Positions 19,898 through 30,409 of a stretch of DNA of 30,660 bases are shown piece after piece (the first letter of the stretch is position 1; every line of letters starts with the position of its first letter). Location: NCBI GenBank assembly GCA_010094045.1, contig ML986631.1, positions 224,797-255,456 of the forward strand, in the 5' to 3' direction. The position numbers and the translations under genes are program-made. The notes beneath the pieces were generated by a model. It saw only the letters and a program-made list of their open reading frames with translations, did not search any database and was not told the origin of the DNA. The stretch comes from Lojkania enalia (lineage: Eukaryota > Ascomycota > Dothideomycetes > Pleosporales).

Positions 19898-22800
19898 TTT
19901 CGGGCCTGTACTTTAGTTTTTTAATCTACTACTCAACTCTTATATATTATTATCTACTAGGTAATCTATATTCTCTATACTATTCTCGTATGCCTTAATC
20001 TATTTAGTTAGGGCCCTTAGGGGTCCTGGCTGATTCGGATACTTATCATAAAAAGCTTTTAGCTTATAAGGCGAACCCATAAAATTTGAGGCTTTGTACC
20101 AGACCGGGTCGGGATTGTGTCCTACCTATTTTATATAGTATTTAAGGGTCTTGCAATACAGCTTACTGGCCAGTATTTCCTTAACCTCCTACTCTTCTAC
20201 CCCCTTAATAGCGATAGCGGGTGGTTTCGGAGCTTCTTACCCTGGTAGAGGGTCCTGGGGGTCCTTATATAGTAGGTTTAGTGCGAAGACATCATATATT
20301 CTTAACCCTAGGGGTAGCTGTAGATAGTACAAGTTTCTAACCTATTCTAGTACTTTAAAAGGGCCCTTCTATTAATTAGATAGCTTTCGGCTCGGTCTCT
20401 AGACCGTAAGGTTCTTAGTATTTAGGTAGACTATATTACTAATCTACTAATTAATCGGTTACTAGTAACGGTTAACAACGGATTATATACGATCCTAAGC
20501 CTTCTTAATATTAGCCTTTACGGTTTCCCAGGCTGTATGTATGTGAGTTACTAGAGTTAAAGTATTCTTATAATTTAATTTATCTGTTGCGGTAATAGGA
20601 TTAACAGAATATTTCTAATCCCAACTCTAACGGGGCTCGGATCTGTATAGGATCTGATACGGGGATATTCTAATAGTTATATAGGGTAGAATCGCTTATA
20701 CTCGGTCGATTATAGGTAATAGAGAACTCTAGTTGTTCTAGTAGAAGGATACAAAAGGGCGCAGTCTCTAATTAATATACTTATTTATAATCTCCGTCTG
20801 TCCGTCAGTCTCTTTATAATAAGTAGTAGATAGTTTAATCTTTACGCCTAAAATACGGCAGAATTTGGACTAGAAACTGGATATAAACTAAGGTCCTCGA
20901 TCTAAAATGATAGTTTCGGGTGTATAGCTAAAGTAGTATATCTATTAAATAAACAATTCGGCCATTCCCTTTACGTTAATTATATAATAGTAGGGGATAG
21001 ACACCGCTTGTTTGGACAGGCGATTAATTACTACTATAATCTAATTGTATCCGGACTTATCTATAGAGAAATTCTTAAAGTTAATATATAGATACTATAT
21101 TAGTCGATTTAATATAGGAAGTAGGTAGATAAAACCTGGGGTTTGGGTTTATATCAGATAAGCTTTACGGTATAAGATGTAATTCCGTATATATCGTTTG
21201 CAAGTAGCCTCTATACCCTTCTAGTAGTACTTCTAGGATAGTAACTAATAGGTTTTAGTAGCGCTTAGGTGTGTAGAGGATACTTAGTTATAAGCCTCTC
21301 GTATAAGTCGCGTATAAAGGCCTGAATCTAATAGGATATATAAGTAATTATCGTAGAGGAGTAGTCTATTCTCTATCTAATACTTGCGGAGTAGAAGTAT
21401 GCGTTCCTACGCGAAGGAGGCTCGGTTTTCCTATAGTAATGCGTCGATCAACTCCAGAGAGTCTAGTAATATAACCTGCTCCTAGCCTTTAATAATATTT
21501 AGTATAGCCGCTTAAATTATTATTTAGGTAATATAGGACTAGGCTAATTCGGCATTAATTCGGGGGTGAAGTTAATGCGGTCTAAATAGGACTCTTAACC
21601 GGTTGTCGGTTTAAGCCGCTTTTAAGTTTTCTACATCTTGTTTGCAACGACTGAGGATGTCTGCTCTAGTATTATTCTTATCTAGAGTATACTCGATTCG
21701 GAACTAATACTGAGCTAATTCCTCGGTCTAACAAACTTAACGAGTATTAAGTACCTTCGTAGTTATGAAATATTCGAGTGAGCGATGATTGGTATATACT
21801 AGAGTCCTAGTAGCTACCGAAGTAAGTTCTACCCTCTATTACTTAAACGTAGTAACGATTGTAAATAGTTTCTTATTATAGATCTCCCAGTTCAGTTCTG
21901 AACCGGATAGAACCTTACTATAGAATACTACAGGGTACTATTTTCCGTCGGGATGTTTCTGTAACAGTACTCCTACAACTACTCTATCAGAGGTATTAGT
22001 TTCTATTTTTGTTTCTAACGCAGGGTTAAAGTGGTAGAGAGTAGGTATACTTAATAGGGCTGACTTTAATTTCTTAAAGGTAATATTATATTCCGAAGTC
22101 TATACGAAAGGGGTTATAAGACTCTATAGTGCGATAATTGGCTTTACAACACGCGAGAATTCCGGTATAAACTGTCGGTAGAATCTAGTAAAACCTAAGA
22201 AGGATTTCACACCTGTTATAGTAGTAGGTAGCTACTAGTTACGCAGTGCTTCCACCTTCTCTAGGTTAACCTTAAGGCCTTTATTTGAGAGGATATAGCT
22301 AAGGTATTTAGTTCGGGTAATATAGAATTTGCTCTTCTTAATATTAACTTATAACCCTGCTTAACGTAATCTCTCAAGAACTTTCTTAACGTAGATAGTA
22401 TATGTCGCCTTATCTTCAGAGTAGATAAAGATGTCGTCTAGGTAAGCGATATAGAAGTTATCTAGGTAGTCGATTAGTACGTCGTTTATATAGCGCTAGT
22501 AAGTTGCTAGGCTGTTATATAATCTAAAAGGTAGAACTTTATACTTGTAAGTTCTATATCGAGTCCGAAAGGTAGTGTATTCTTTAGAACTAGGGTCTAT
22601 TCTAATCTTATTAAAGGCCGCACGAATGTTAAACTTGGTGAAGATTACTGCCTTAGTAGGCCTAGACAAGAGTTTATCTATACGCGGTATCGGATATACG
22701 TTCTTACGGGTAAGAGTATTAAGTTTATAATAATCTACGCAGATACGTAGGTCGCTATTAGGTTTATAGATATAAAGGATTGGAGATGCGAAAGGGCTCC

Positions 22801-23870
22801 AACTCTACTTAATATACCTATACCGTAGATTATCTATAATATACTTCTTAGTTGCTTCTAGCTCCTTAACGTTCTACTTGTACAACGGGCTGTAACTATT
22901 AGGGAGGGGTTCCGTAAGGACAATCTTATAATCGTAAGGGCGGTATTCCGGTAATTAATAAGCCGCAGTTTTGCTAAACACATCCTAATACCTATAGTAT
23001 TTAGATAGTAATCAGAGATTTACCAGTACTTCGTTTTCAGCCTTGTCTTCCAGCTCTGGGGCTTGCTTATCTTTGATCAACCACTCGATTTTGTATAGAG
23101 ACGTAGAGAAAAACTCGTTCTCTTTCCTCTTTATATTAAAGTAGAAAGTATTAGCTAAAATAAGAGTAATAATAGGAGAATAGACTTTCTTCGGATTAGG
23201 TTTAGACTTTGTTATATACGGGTATGCGGGAGCTCTAAGCTTATTTAGACTATAGACTATAGGAGACTAATATAGTTTTAGCAGTCTTAGTAGACCCTTA
23301 ATATAATAGATAGTCGGACTGCGGGACTGCTAATACTAGTCCTTTTCCTATAGAGCGTCGCGTCGCTGGATATCTAGCTCTACCTTCTTATCGCGTGCTA
23401 GCTGAGTTAATTATATAAGAAGAGGAGGTGAAGGATTATAAGTAGTAGGATACTTAGAGGGCTATATAATCCGATTCTTATCCGTATTTAGCTGGAGTTG
23501 AAAATAATATAACCATTTAATACTAATAATACAATCCTGAGTACCTAGATCTATAATAATAAATAGGTAGTTTTAGATAGTTCTCCTATTAATTTGTAGG
23601 TATAAGTAGATATACTAATTAACTAGGGTTTAGATTCGGTCCTAAAAACCTTTAACGGTAATTTTAAAGGGTAAGCACTGTATCGACATATATAGGGCTT
23701 AGGAGAGTAATCTAGCCACCGTAGAATTGAGGAATAGGAAGCCTTAGGCGCTAGTATTAACAAGAGCGTTTAGTTGTACACCAACACCTTTTAAATATAG
23801 AATAGTAGGGATTCGGAAGTACTTTCCTCTAAATAAATATGATAAATCGATGTTTGATAAGTCGTACTTA
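19868..23870 (-). pseudogene. Gypsy copy B pol: protease, RT, RNase H, integrase, chromodomain
   Basis: A single frame runs from protease to the TAA at 19868-19870. Protease: GVQLNALVNTSA near 23740-23785 (DTGA expected; Asp to Asn, Gly to Ser). Reverse transcriptase at about 22390-22930: YDYKIVLTEPLP, RICVDYYKLN, VIFTKFNIRAAFNKI (first catalytic Asp now Asn), and an intact YLDDIFIYSEDKA near 22444. RNase H at about 21650-22030 (ETNTSDR; YSKVLSGSELNWEIYNK). Integrase at about 20600-21340: HHCC part with ATCKRYIRN, core VINRLSKQAVSIP, LDRGP-stop-FISSF, ETDGQTEIINKYIN. A chromodomain is at about 19980-20230, which in relatives steers integration to modified histones. Pol lies in the -1 frame relative to gag. 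RIP stops and lost catalytic Asp residues make it inactive. The 5' limit is approximate. Confidence 0.9.
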
Positions 23871-25164
23871 CTTAAGCCTAGGATAGAGAGTTTTCCTAGA
23901 CGTCTCTATTTCCCACCCGAAAACCATCTAGGTGGTACTTATTTGCGTCTAGAAACTCTTCTTCCTTAATCTCCTCTTATTTAACCTCTATTTCTTATAC
24001 TTTAAGGACTGTACATTCGTTCGCGAAGTATCCTAGTTTACTATAATTATAGTAATTACCTAGAGTCGTATGCCTTTCAGGTGCGGGAGTCTTGTTAGGT
24101 TATCGGGGAGCGATTATAGTAGAATGAGGTGTTAATACTAGGGTGGATCGGGGTGGTATTAGATCGTAAGTTACCTTAGATAAACTCTTAGAAGCCTTCT
24201 AGTACTAATCCGAATTTGTTTTAACTACAACCTATAGGCTAATAGTTTGTTCTAGGAGGTTAGGAACGCTCCTCCTTTCTATATCGTAGGCTGTTAAGTA
24301 GGCGACTATAGCGTTAAAGGAGCCTTTCCATATAAGCTTAAAGCTAAGGTTTAGTATCCTTAGGCTGGGGAGAATCTTATCCTATAGGTAGAAGAACCAC
24401 TTAGATTGGGGTATAGATCCCCTAATAGCTGTACTAATAAAGTGAGCTTTGAAAGTTGGGAACGCTTCTCCCTTATTTATCCTTAGGACCTAAAACGCCT
24501 GTCGCGCCTCTATCTCTTTATTATCTATAATAAAATACGATCGTAGAAGCGAAATCATTTCTTCGGCATTCTTAAACCGATACTGGTCCGATTTAGCTAG
24601 GTATTTTAGCTCTAGATACCCTTTCGCAGTACTAGAGGTATATCTCTATACCAACGCTATACGTGTATGCTCTATCCGATAGTAATCCGCATTAATCTTA
24701 AATCAGTCTAGGATCGAGGCTTGCTATTATTTAAATATAGGTTTATTACTATCTATAAGGCTTTCGATCTTAGGCGTACGTTTAGTAAGATGGGCTTAAG
24801 AGGGCTTAGGGGTGGCCGAGAGATTTCTTACTAGGGGAGTCGTAAAAGTTTCCCGGCGTATTATCGGTTCTGATTCGGTGGTTTGTAGAGGTTAATTAGG
24901 ACTAATAGTTCTCTATCGTATTAAGCGTGCGATCTCCTCTTGTAAAATTACAATTTATTCCTTAAGGGTTAGTTTACTCTAATTTCCCTTTAAATTAGAT
25001 AGGTTCTTTATTACAGGCCCTATAGAGAGGGGTCCGCCTATCGCAGGGCCCCCTATAGGAGGTAATAGTTGTTCTACACGCGTAGATAGAAGCTTACTCT
25101 TGCTACGACTTGCGCGTATATCGGTTCTAGTATAGGAATTAGAAGGTAAATTATGGTCAGACAT
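23870..25164 (-). pseudogene. Gypsy copy B gag
   Basis: It starts at ATG 25164-25162 (MSDHNLPSNSYTRTDIRAS) and is open for 61 codons; the first stop is explicable as Trp or Gln. It continues in frame with SKLTLKE and IVILQEEIARLI (coiled coil). The gag core follows at about 24250-24720: ILD-stop-FKINADYYRIEHTR (TGA for TGG), then RYTSSTAKGYLELKYLAKSDQ, EMISLLRSYFIIDN and FKAHFISTAIRGSIPQSKW. The zinc knuckle at about 24015-24054 reads YYNYSKLGYFANEC, a CX2CX4HX4C motif with two Cys and the His changed to Tyr. Gag forms the virus-like particle and binds the RNA. The junction to pol in the 23850-24000 interval needs a -1 shift; the 3' limit is approximate. Confidence 0.87.
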
Positions 25165-25470
25165 CGGCGGTTGCCTCCGATTCTGATGGGTTATTAGTAG
25201 TCTCCGAGTTTCTACCTAGGCGTACTCTACGCGGCTTTTCCGAAGGCAATCCTAATCGCAGGGGATAGGAAGTTCTAAACCTAAAGGCTTCGGTCGATAG
25301 GAGGTCTTTAAGATCCTATCTAAGTAACTAAATAATTTGATATAACGGTGTGTAAGTATTATAACTTAAACTAAATCGGGCGTATCTCGGACTTAGACGT
25401 ATTTAAATAAACAATCGATGCGATATTATTAAAGAGGCTATTACCGGCAGTATTAAGTTCTTCTATATAA
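25165..25470 (-). other. 5' leader of Gypsy copy B
   Basis: About 306 bp separate the 5' LTR from the gag start. In element orientation the first bases after the LTR are TTATATAGAAGAACTT. This should be the primer-binding site, but it does not match the 3' end of any tRNA I can recall, either because RIP changed it or because another priming mode is used. No other gene is seen. Confidence 0.55.
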
Positions 25471-25749
25471 TATAACAGCATAGGTAAGATAATAGGTCTA
25501 AATGCGGTACGAATCCACTTAGAGGTATATAGGAGTACGTGGGGGTTTAGGGACCTAGAAATTCTATTAACACCTATAGGCCTTGTACGAAAGGATATAG
25601 AAGAACTACTAAGCTACTTATAAGGGAGTGTGCAACTATATACGGAAGGGAAAAGGGGTAGAACTGGGGGTAGGATAAGATAAGCGAAAAGCTTTAGGAT
25701 AAGGTTATATATAAAGCTTTTCGTAGAACGATTTCTTTGCATTGTTACA
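25471..25749 (-). repeat. 5' LTR of Gypsy copy B (279 bp)
   Basis: It is the same length as the 3' LTR. It contains the hairpin CGAAAAGCTTTA/TAAAGCTTTTCG (25685-25723) around a TATATA-like core. Confidence 0.93.
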
Positions 25750-25754
25750 GTTTG
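25750..25754. repeat. Target-site duplication of Gypsy copy B, right
   Basis: GTTTG matches 18553-18557. Confidence 0.9.
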
Positions 25755-25880
25755 GGGGTAGATATAGATTAAAATAGCGCGTTTTATACTACTTATTTAG
25801 TGTTAATTTATAGCTAAGATAGTAAGAGAGATATCTACTTTATTATAGGGTAATTAAGAAGTAGTTAGTTAAGCTATTAT
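25755..25880 (-). pseudogene. Pogo/Fot1 transposase, N-terminal fragment
   Basis: After removal of Gypsy copy B and one GTTTG, the - strand frame continues from this fragment into 18552: KLTLNK...YKRAILIYIYPQTTL fits the N-terminal psq-type helix-turn-helix of pogo transposases (typically A-A-R-x-Y-x-V-P-x-T-T-L). The start codon is not identifiable; it has probably been mutated. This fragment proves that the Gypsy insertion split one gene. Confidence 0.75.
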
Positions 25881-25898
25881 AGTCAGAAGGTAATGCGT

Positions 25899-25957
25899 CG
25901 CGAAAAGTTGGTAGAGGTAGCTACTTGCTTATAGTAGCTGCTTACTTATAAATACGT
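25899..25957 (-). repeat. Pogo terminal inverted repeat, right copy
   Basis: This is the inverse of 16917-16975. Its CpG and TpG sites are more often mutated (GCGAGCGG there, GTAAGCAG here), and it is followed by the TA duplication. Confidence 0.9.
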
Positions 25958-25959
25958 TA

Positions 25960-26454
25960 AGAGACTAATATATAAAATTAATAAAAAGGAAACTCTAAAA
26001 TAATTATACTAATTTAAATACTTCTAGACTAGTATATAATTATTTTATAATATCTTTTATAATACTTAAAATATTTATATACTTTAATTCCTTTACTAAT
26101 TTATAATATTTATATATAGTAGTAGAATATTAGAATAAAAAGATTAAGAAGTTAAATTGCTAGTTTTAACTAGCTAAAGAAGAGTATTTAAAAATTCTAG
26201 ATTAGCTAGAGGATATAAATAGTAAGATAGTAGTAGCTTAAGTAAAAGTCTAGTACTTCTAGAAGATTTATAAGTAAGTAAAATATAAGTAGGTAGAGGG
26301 TTATAAATATATATAAGAGTAGTTTAAGGAAGAGAAATAAATAGATTATAAGGCGGGTCTTCTTCTTAAGGTAGAGTCGCCTTCTATAATACAGCTAATA
26401 TTATTTAATTCTACTACTCTATCTTTAAAATTTTTTTATAAGTTTAGTTTTTAT
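25960..26454. other. AT-rich spacer, possible LTR of element D or E
   Basis: The 3' LTR of element D should be here. On the + strand at about 26150-26350 a frame with only RIP-type stops reads AKEEYLKILD, LEDINSKIVVA and VEGYKYI, a charged coiled-coil-like pattern I cannot assign. No LTR boundary is visible to me. Confidence 0.35.
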
Positions 26455-29400
26455 AATATACTTATAATATTATAAAGCTAAGGTTTTCTTCTAGTTTTTA
26501 GGTATTATTCTATAAGTTCCTATACTTATCTATTCTTAACTATTTAATTAGATAATACTACTTACTATTTAATATTTTATATCTTATTATTTTCTCAATC
26601 TTCTATTTCTAGTTTTCTTTATATACGTCTATATTATATACTACTAGTTTAGTATTTTAGAGTACTTTTTTATAAGTATAATATAGAAGGTTAGATAAAT
26701 TTTTATAGTTATAGGTAGTTTAAGTTAATAGTTTATAAGTAAAATTTGCTTTTTAAATTTATATAGTCTAATTTTAATATAGTCTAGTTTACTATTAAAT
26801 TATTTACTTTAAATATTTTATTATAGTAGCTAAACTTTTTCTCCCTTTTTAAAATAGGGTAGTTATTTATATTTCTTATTATAATATTTCTTTATAGTAT
26901 ATTATAGGAACTAGAGATCTTTCTTTAGTAAGTTTTATATTTACTAAATAATCTTAAATCGTTTCTATATTTAGAGTACTTATAATACTACTTTAATTAG
27001 AATATTATAGGTTTTTAGTTTATACCCGTAGTTTACTATAAATAGTAATACTCCGGTTATACTATATATAGTACTATTATATACGAGTTATACTATTAGT
27101 AGTAGTATTACCTAATTATTTTATCTATAGTTAAGGTAGTATTATAGGTATTACTCTACTATTTAGTTTATTTATTCTATCTATCTATCTATTTATAGGT
27201 AAAATACTGTAGATATCTTATATTTAATTTCTAGTAAGTTTATAATTATTTGCTAAAACTTTAAAGTAAACTTAGTATCTTAGTCCATAATTATCTTCTA
27301 TAGTACCTTATATTATGCAACAATCTATTTTAGAAAGATATTCGCAACCTATTCTACTAATAATATTTTATTATAAGAAATAAAGTAGGTGTATTTTATA
27401 AGTCTATCTATAATTATTATAATAGAGTTATATACTTCCCCTCTAAGGTAGTCTTTTAACTTTAGTAGTTTAATAATAAAGTCTATAGTAATTTCTATTT
27501 ATAGTTTAGTTAGTATTTTTAGATTTTATAATAGTTTATAGAGTATATATCTATTAGATTTATTCTATTAGTAGTCTATATATTCTTATAACGTGTTTTT
27601 AACCTATTCTCTTACTTTAGAAAAGTAGAATTCTCTAAGGATTTATTCTAGTATTTTCTCTATTTCTTAGTATCTATAGGTAGGAGCTTTATAGAATTGC
27701 CTAATAAATTCTTTTCTAACCTTAGCTAGTATATAGATCCGGTTATAAATATATAGTAGTCTATCTATCTATTCTACTTCTTATTCTTAGAGTCCCTTAG
27801 GTATTCTATCTATTACTAATCTAATTAGGGTTATCTAGCTTACTTCTTAAGTAATAGTTATTACTATAAGTCGTAGGTAATTATATACTATACTTCTATC
27901 TTATTATCTTCTTAGTAGTATAGCTGTAGTTCCTTTCTCTTACTTATATTCTAGTAGTCTACTTAATACGTCTACTCTTTAGTTTTATTTTCTACTAATA
28001 TAGATAATTTTAAAGTCGAATATAGCTAGTTCTTATAACTATCTAACCTATTTAGGGGTAAGAGTTTTAGTAGTAAGAAAGGTAGTAAGGTTTTTATAAT
28101 TGTAATAGACTTTAGTTTACTATTTTACTCCTTATAGGTATATACGCTATTCTTTAAAGTATATTATAATAGCTAGAAGTTCTTAGTTATATATATTATA
28201 ATTTATCTCTACTAGTATAAGTTTTCGTAAATAGCATACTACTAGATATTATCTTCTATTATAGATTTATATAAGGATTCCAGCTATTCTTATTCTTAAT
28301 ACGTTAGTTTCTATAAGAGCTTTCTTTTCTAGGTTATAGAGTTTTAGTACTAGTTCTTATTAGAATTATTTCTTAACTTCTTAGAAGGTTTTTTCTTATT
28401 TATTTCCTTATATAAAAGTAATATCTTTCTTTAATAGTTAAGTTAAGGGTATAGTTATATTACTCCAATTATCTATAAAGGTTTAATAGAAGTTATAAAA
28501 TCCTATAAAGGATTAGATATCTTTAACTAACTTTAAAATTAGCTAGTCTTTAATTACTACTAATTTATTTAGGTTTATTTATAATTGTTCTAGTTCGATA
28601 ATAAATCCTAAGTAGTCTATTTACGTAGTATAGAATTTATATTTTCTTACCTTAAGGTATAATTTTACTACTTATAATACGTATAGTACTTATTTAATAT
28701 ATTTCTTATATTCTTACTTTATTTTTAAATATATAAGAACGTTATCTAAATAGGTTATATAGAATTGTTTAAGGTATAGTTTTAGTACCTTATCAATTCG
28801 TTTTTAAAAAGTAGCTAGTATATTAGTAAGTCTAAATAGTATAACTAGGTATTTAAAGAGTCTCTTTTTTATCCTAAATACTATTTTCCACTTGTCTCCT
28901 TTTTTAATATAGATCTAATAGTATATATTTTAGATGTCTAATTTTATAAAGATAGTAGCTTCTCTTAACTAGTCTCTTAAGTTATAGATAAGTAGTAGAG
29001 GGTATTAGTCCTTAATTATAATATTATTAAGAGTGCGATAATCGATATATATTTATAGGTCTATTATTCTTTTCTTATCTATAAAGAGTATAGAATATAC
29101 TACTAGTAAGTTTAATTCTTAGACTATTCCTTTCTTTAGGTGCTTGTCTATATATTATTCTAGAGCCTCTACTTCCCTTAATATTAGACTATATATTAGT
29201 CTATATCTAGGTTCTTTTTCTAGTTATAGTTTAATTTTATAATTATATTCTCTATATTTAAGTAGGTATCGTAGTAGTTCTTAAAGTTATTCTATTAAGT
29301 ATTAGTATTTCTTAAGTATACTATATAATATATTTCCTATTAGGAATAATTCTTTTACTACTTCTTTTACTATTATAGTAAGTTGTTCTTTAACTAGCTA

Positions 29401-29658
29401 GCTAGAATTTTTAAGGATAATTCGTCCGGTTTACTAGTTTATTTAAAGGTTTTCCTTTCTTAACTATAAAATCCCTAAGATAATATTATAGTCGGTAATT
29501 TCTATAATTTAGAATGTCTATCCTTATTAGGTTGTTCTTAGAATTTTAAACTCTTCTAATTCTATAGTATATATAACTTTCTTCTAAAAGTCTTTTCCTT
29601 CTATAGTTTAGATTATATAGGGTCGTTCTAGTTATACTATAGATATTCCTTTTCTAGT
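26455..29658 (-). pseudogene. Chromovirus pol remnant, element D (chromodomain to protease)
   Basis: On the - strand from right to left: protease second half at about 29440-29620 (ITDYNIILGIL, LRKENL); reverse transcriptase at about 28480-29250 with YLDNVLIYLK near 28730-28760 (YLDDVLIYS type); RNase H at about 28080-28320 (ALIETNVLRI, VCYLRKLILVEINYNIYN, ELLAIIIYFKE); integrase at about 27050-27700 (VDFIIKL, IIDRLIKYTYF, IIMD.DTKFTLKF, IDR.IE.INKLNSR). A chromodomain is at about 26460-26630 (KIEKIIRYKILNSK, YYLIK, LRIDKYRN, KLEENLS). It is a lineage distinct from A/B and C, very strongly RIPped and inactive. hAT-B lies at its 5' side at 29667, so gag and 5' LTR should be beyond the window. 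Confidence 0.82.
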
Positions 29659-29666
29659 AATATAAT

Positions 29667-29682
29667 TAGGCTAGTAGATAGG
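29667..29682 (+). repeat. Terminal inverted repeat of hAT-B
   Basis: TAGGCTAGTAGATAGG corresponds to the ends of hAT-A (9484 and 15516) and looks the least mutated of the three. Confidence 0.85.
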
Positions 29683-29790
29683 TATAGGTTAGGTTAGAGT
29701 TAGGGTCTTACGTAAGTAGGGTAGGGTTAAGGTTAGGGTCTTACTAATCAGCCTAGAGTATAGGTAGGGTTAGAATAGCTGCTTAGTAAT
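29683..29790 (+). repeat. Subterminal telomere-like repeats of hAT-B
   Basis: G-rich repeats (GGTTAGGTTAGAGTTAGGGT, AGGGTTAAGGTTAGGGTC, GTAGGGTTAG) match 15366-15498 of hAT-A in inverted orientation. Confidence 0.75.
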
Positions 29791-30269
29791 AGAATATAAG
29801 TTAATGTAGGGTTGTATAGACTAGGTTTCCTTAGAATCTAACTAATTAGTATACTTTAGAAAGTAGTTTAGTAAGAGTATATATAGTATAATATTCTAGG
29901 GTTTTATTATAGCTATTTATTATAGATTAGGCTAATCTTGCTTTATTAGATTCTAGGGTAGTATACTATAGTATGTCGTAGACTATAGTAGTATACTCCT
30001 CAACTATTAATTTTATATACCTTAATTTAACACGATAATATATTTATAATAGCGATTTATTATATAAACCGTAGAGGTTTACAAATTTCTCGACGAATAT
30101 ATTTTTACGGCGGCTCCTTATTAGTAGTAGTACTAGGATTAATATTCTCCTAGTCAATCTTTAGTTCTTTATTATATACCTGGGCTAGAAGTTTAAAAAG
30201 ATCTATAACCTTATTAGCGTTATAAAGAGGGCTTAGCTTATTAGTATCTTAAGCTTCTATAGCCCAGCA

Positions 30270-30404
30270 TACCTCTTTAGTACGATAGTCTTCTCCGCTT
30301 ATTATATATTTTAGAAATATAATATCCCGGATTCTCTATATAGTAAGGTAATATCTTCTATCTTTAATTATATCCCTAGTAGTATTAAAAACCCGCTTAA
30401 TACT
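30270..30404 (-). pseudogene. hAT-B transposase C-terminal fragment
   Basis: The - strand encodes the same dimerisation segment as hAT-A (SIKRVFNTTRDIIKDRRYYL, IIFLKYIISGED). Here one codon is still GGGAT, giving TRD where hAT-A has TRN. The fragment starts at the deletion junction and cannot make a transposase. Confidence 0.75.
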
Positions 30405-30409
30405 AACTC
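30405..30409. other. Internal deletion junction of hAT-B
   Basis: AACTC (GAGTT on the - strand) is the join. GAGTT occurs in hAT-A at both breakpoints, 10116-10120 and 14762-14766, so the deletion was made at a 5-bp microhomology. Confidence 0.8.

Larger units (their letters stand above)
18558..25749 (-). mobile_element. Ty3/Gypsy chromovirus copy B, full length
   Basis: The 7192-bp element has two 279-bp LTRs, a polypurine tract, a 5' leader, gag, pol (protease, reverse transcriptase, RNase H, integrase, chromodomain) and an antisense frame in its 3' region, flanked by GTTTG duplications. It is nested in the pogo transposase gene. It keeps far more CpA, TpG, CpG and ATG than its surroundings, so it is the youngest piece here, but stops and D-to-N changes show that RIP has still killed it. 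Confidence 0.95.
16917..25957 (-). mobile_element. Fot1/pogo-like Tc1-mariner element split by Gypsy copy B
   Basis: Terminal inverted repeats of 59 bp begin ACGTATTTATAAG at 16917 and at 25957 (inverted), each flanked by TA (16915-16916 and 25958-25959), the obligatory Tc1/mariner target. Subtracting Gypsy copy B and one GTTTG leaves about 1844 bp, the usual size of fungal Fot1-like elements. It encodes one RIPped pogo-type transposase on the - strand, which Gypsy copy B cuts near the N-terminus. It lies in AT-rich relic DNA between elements E and D. Confidence 0.92.

Noticed and set aside
1..22030. Large inverted duplication of the chromosome (1-3473 versus 18558-22030)
   Set aside because: The homology stops exactly at LTR ends and each copy has its own flanks. 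These are two insertions of one family in opposite orientation.
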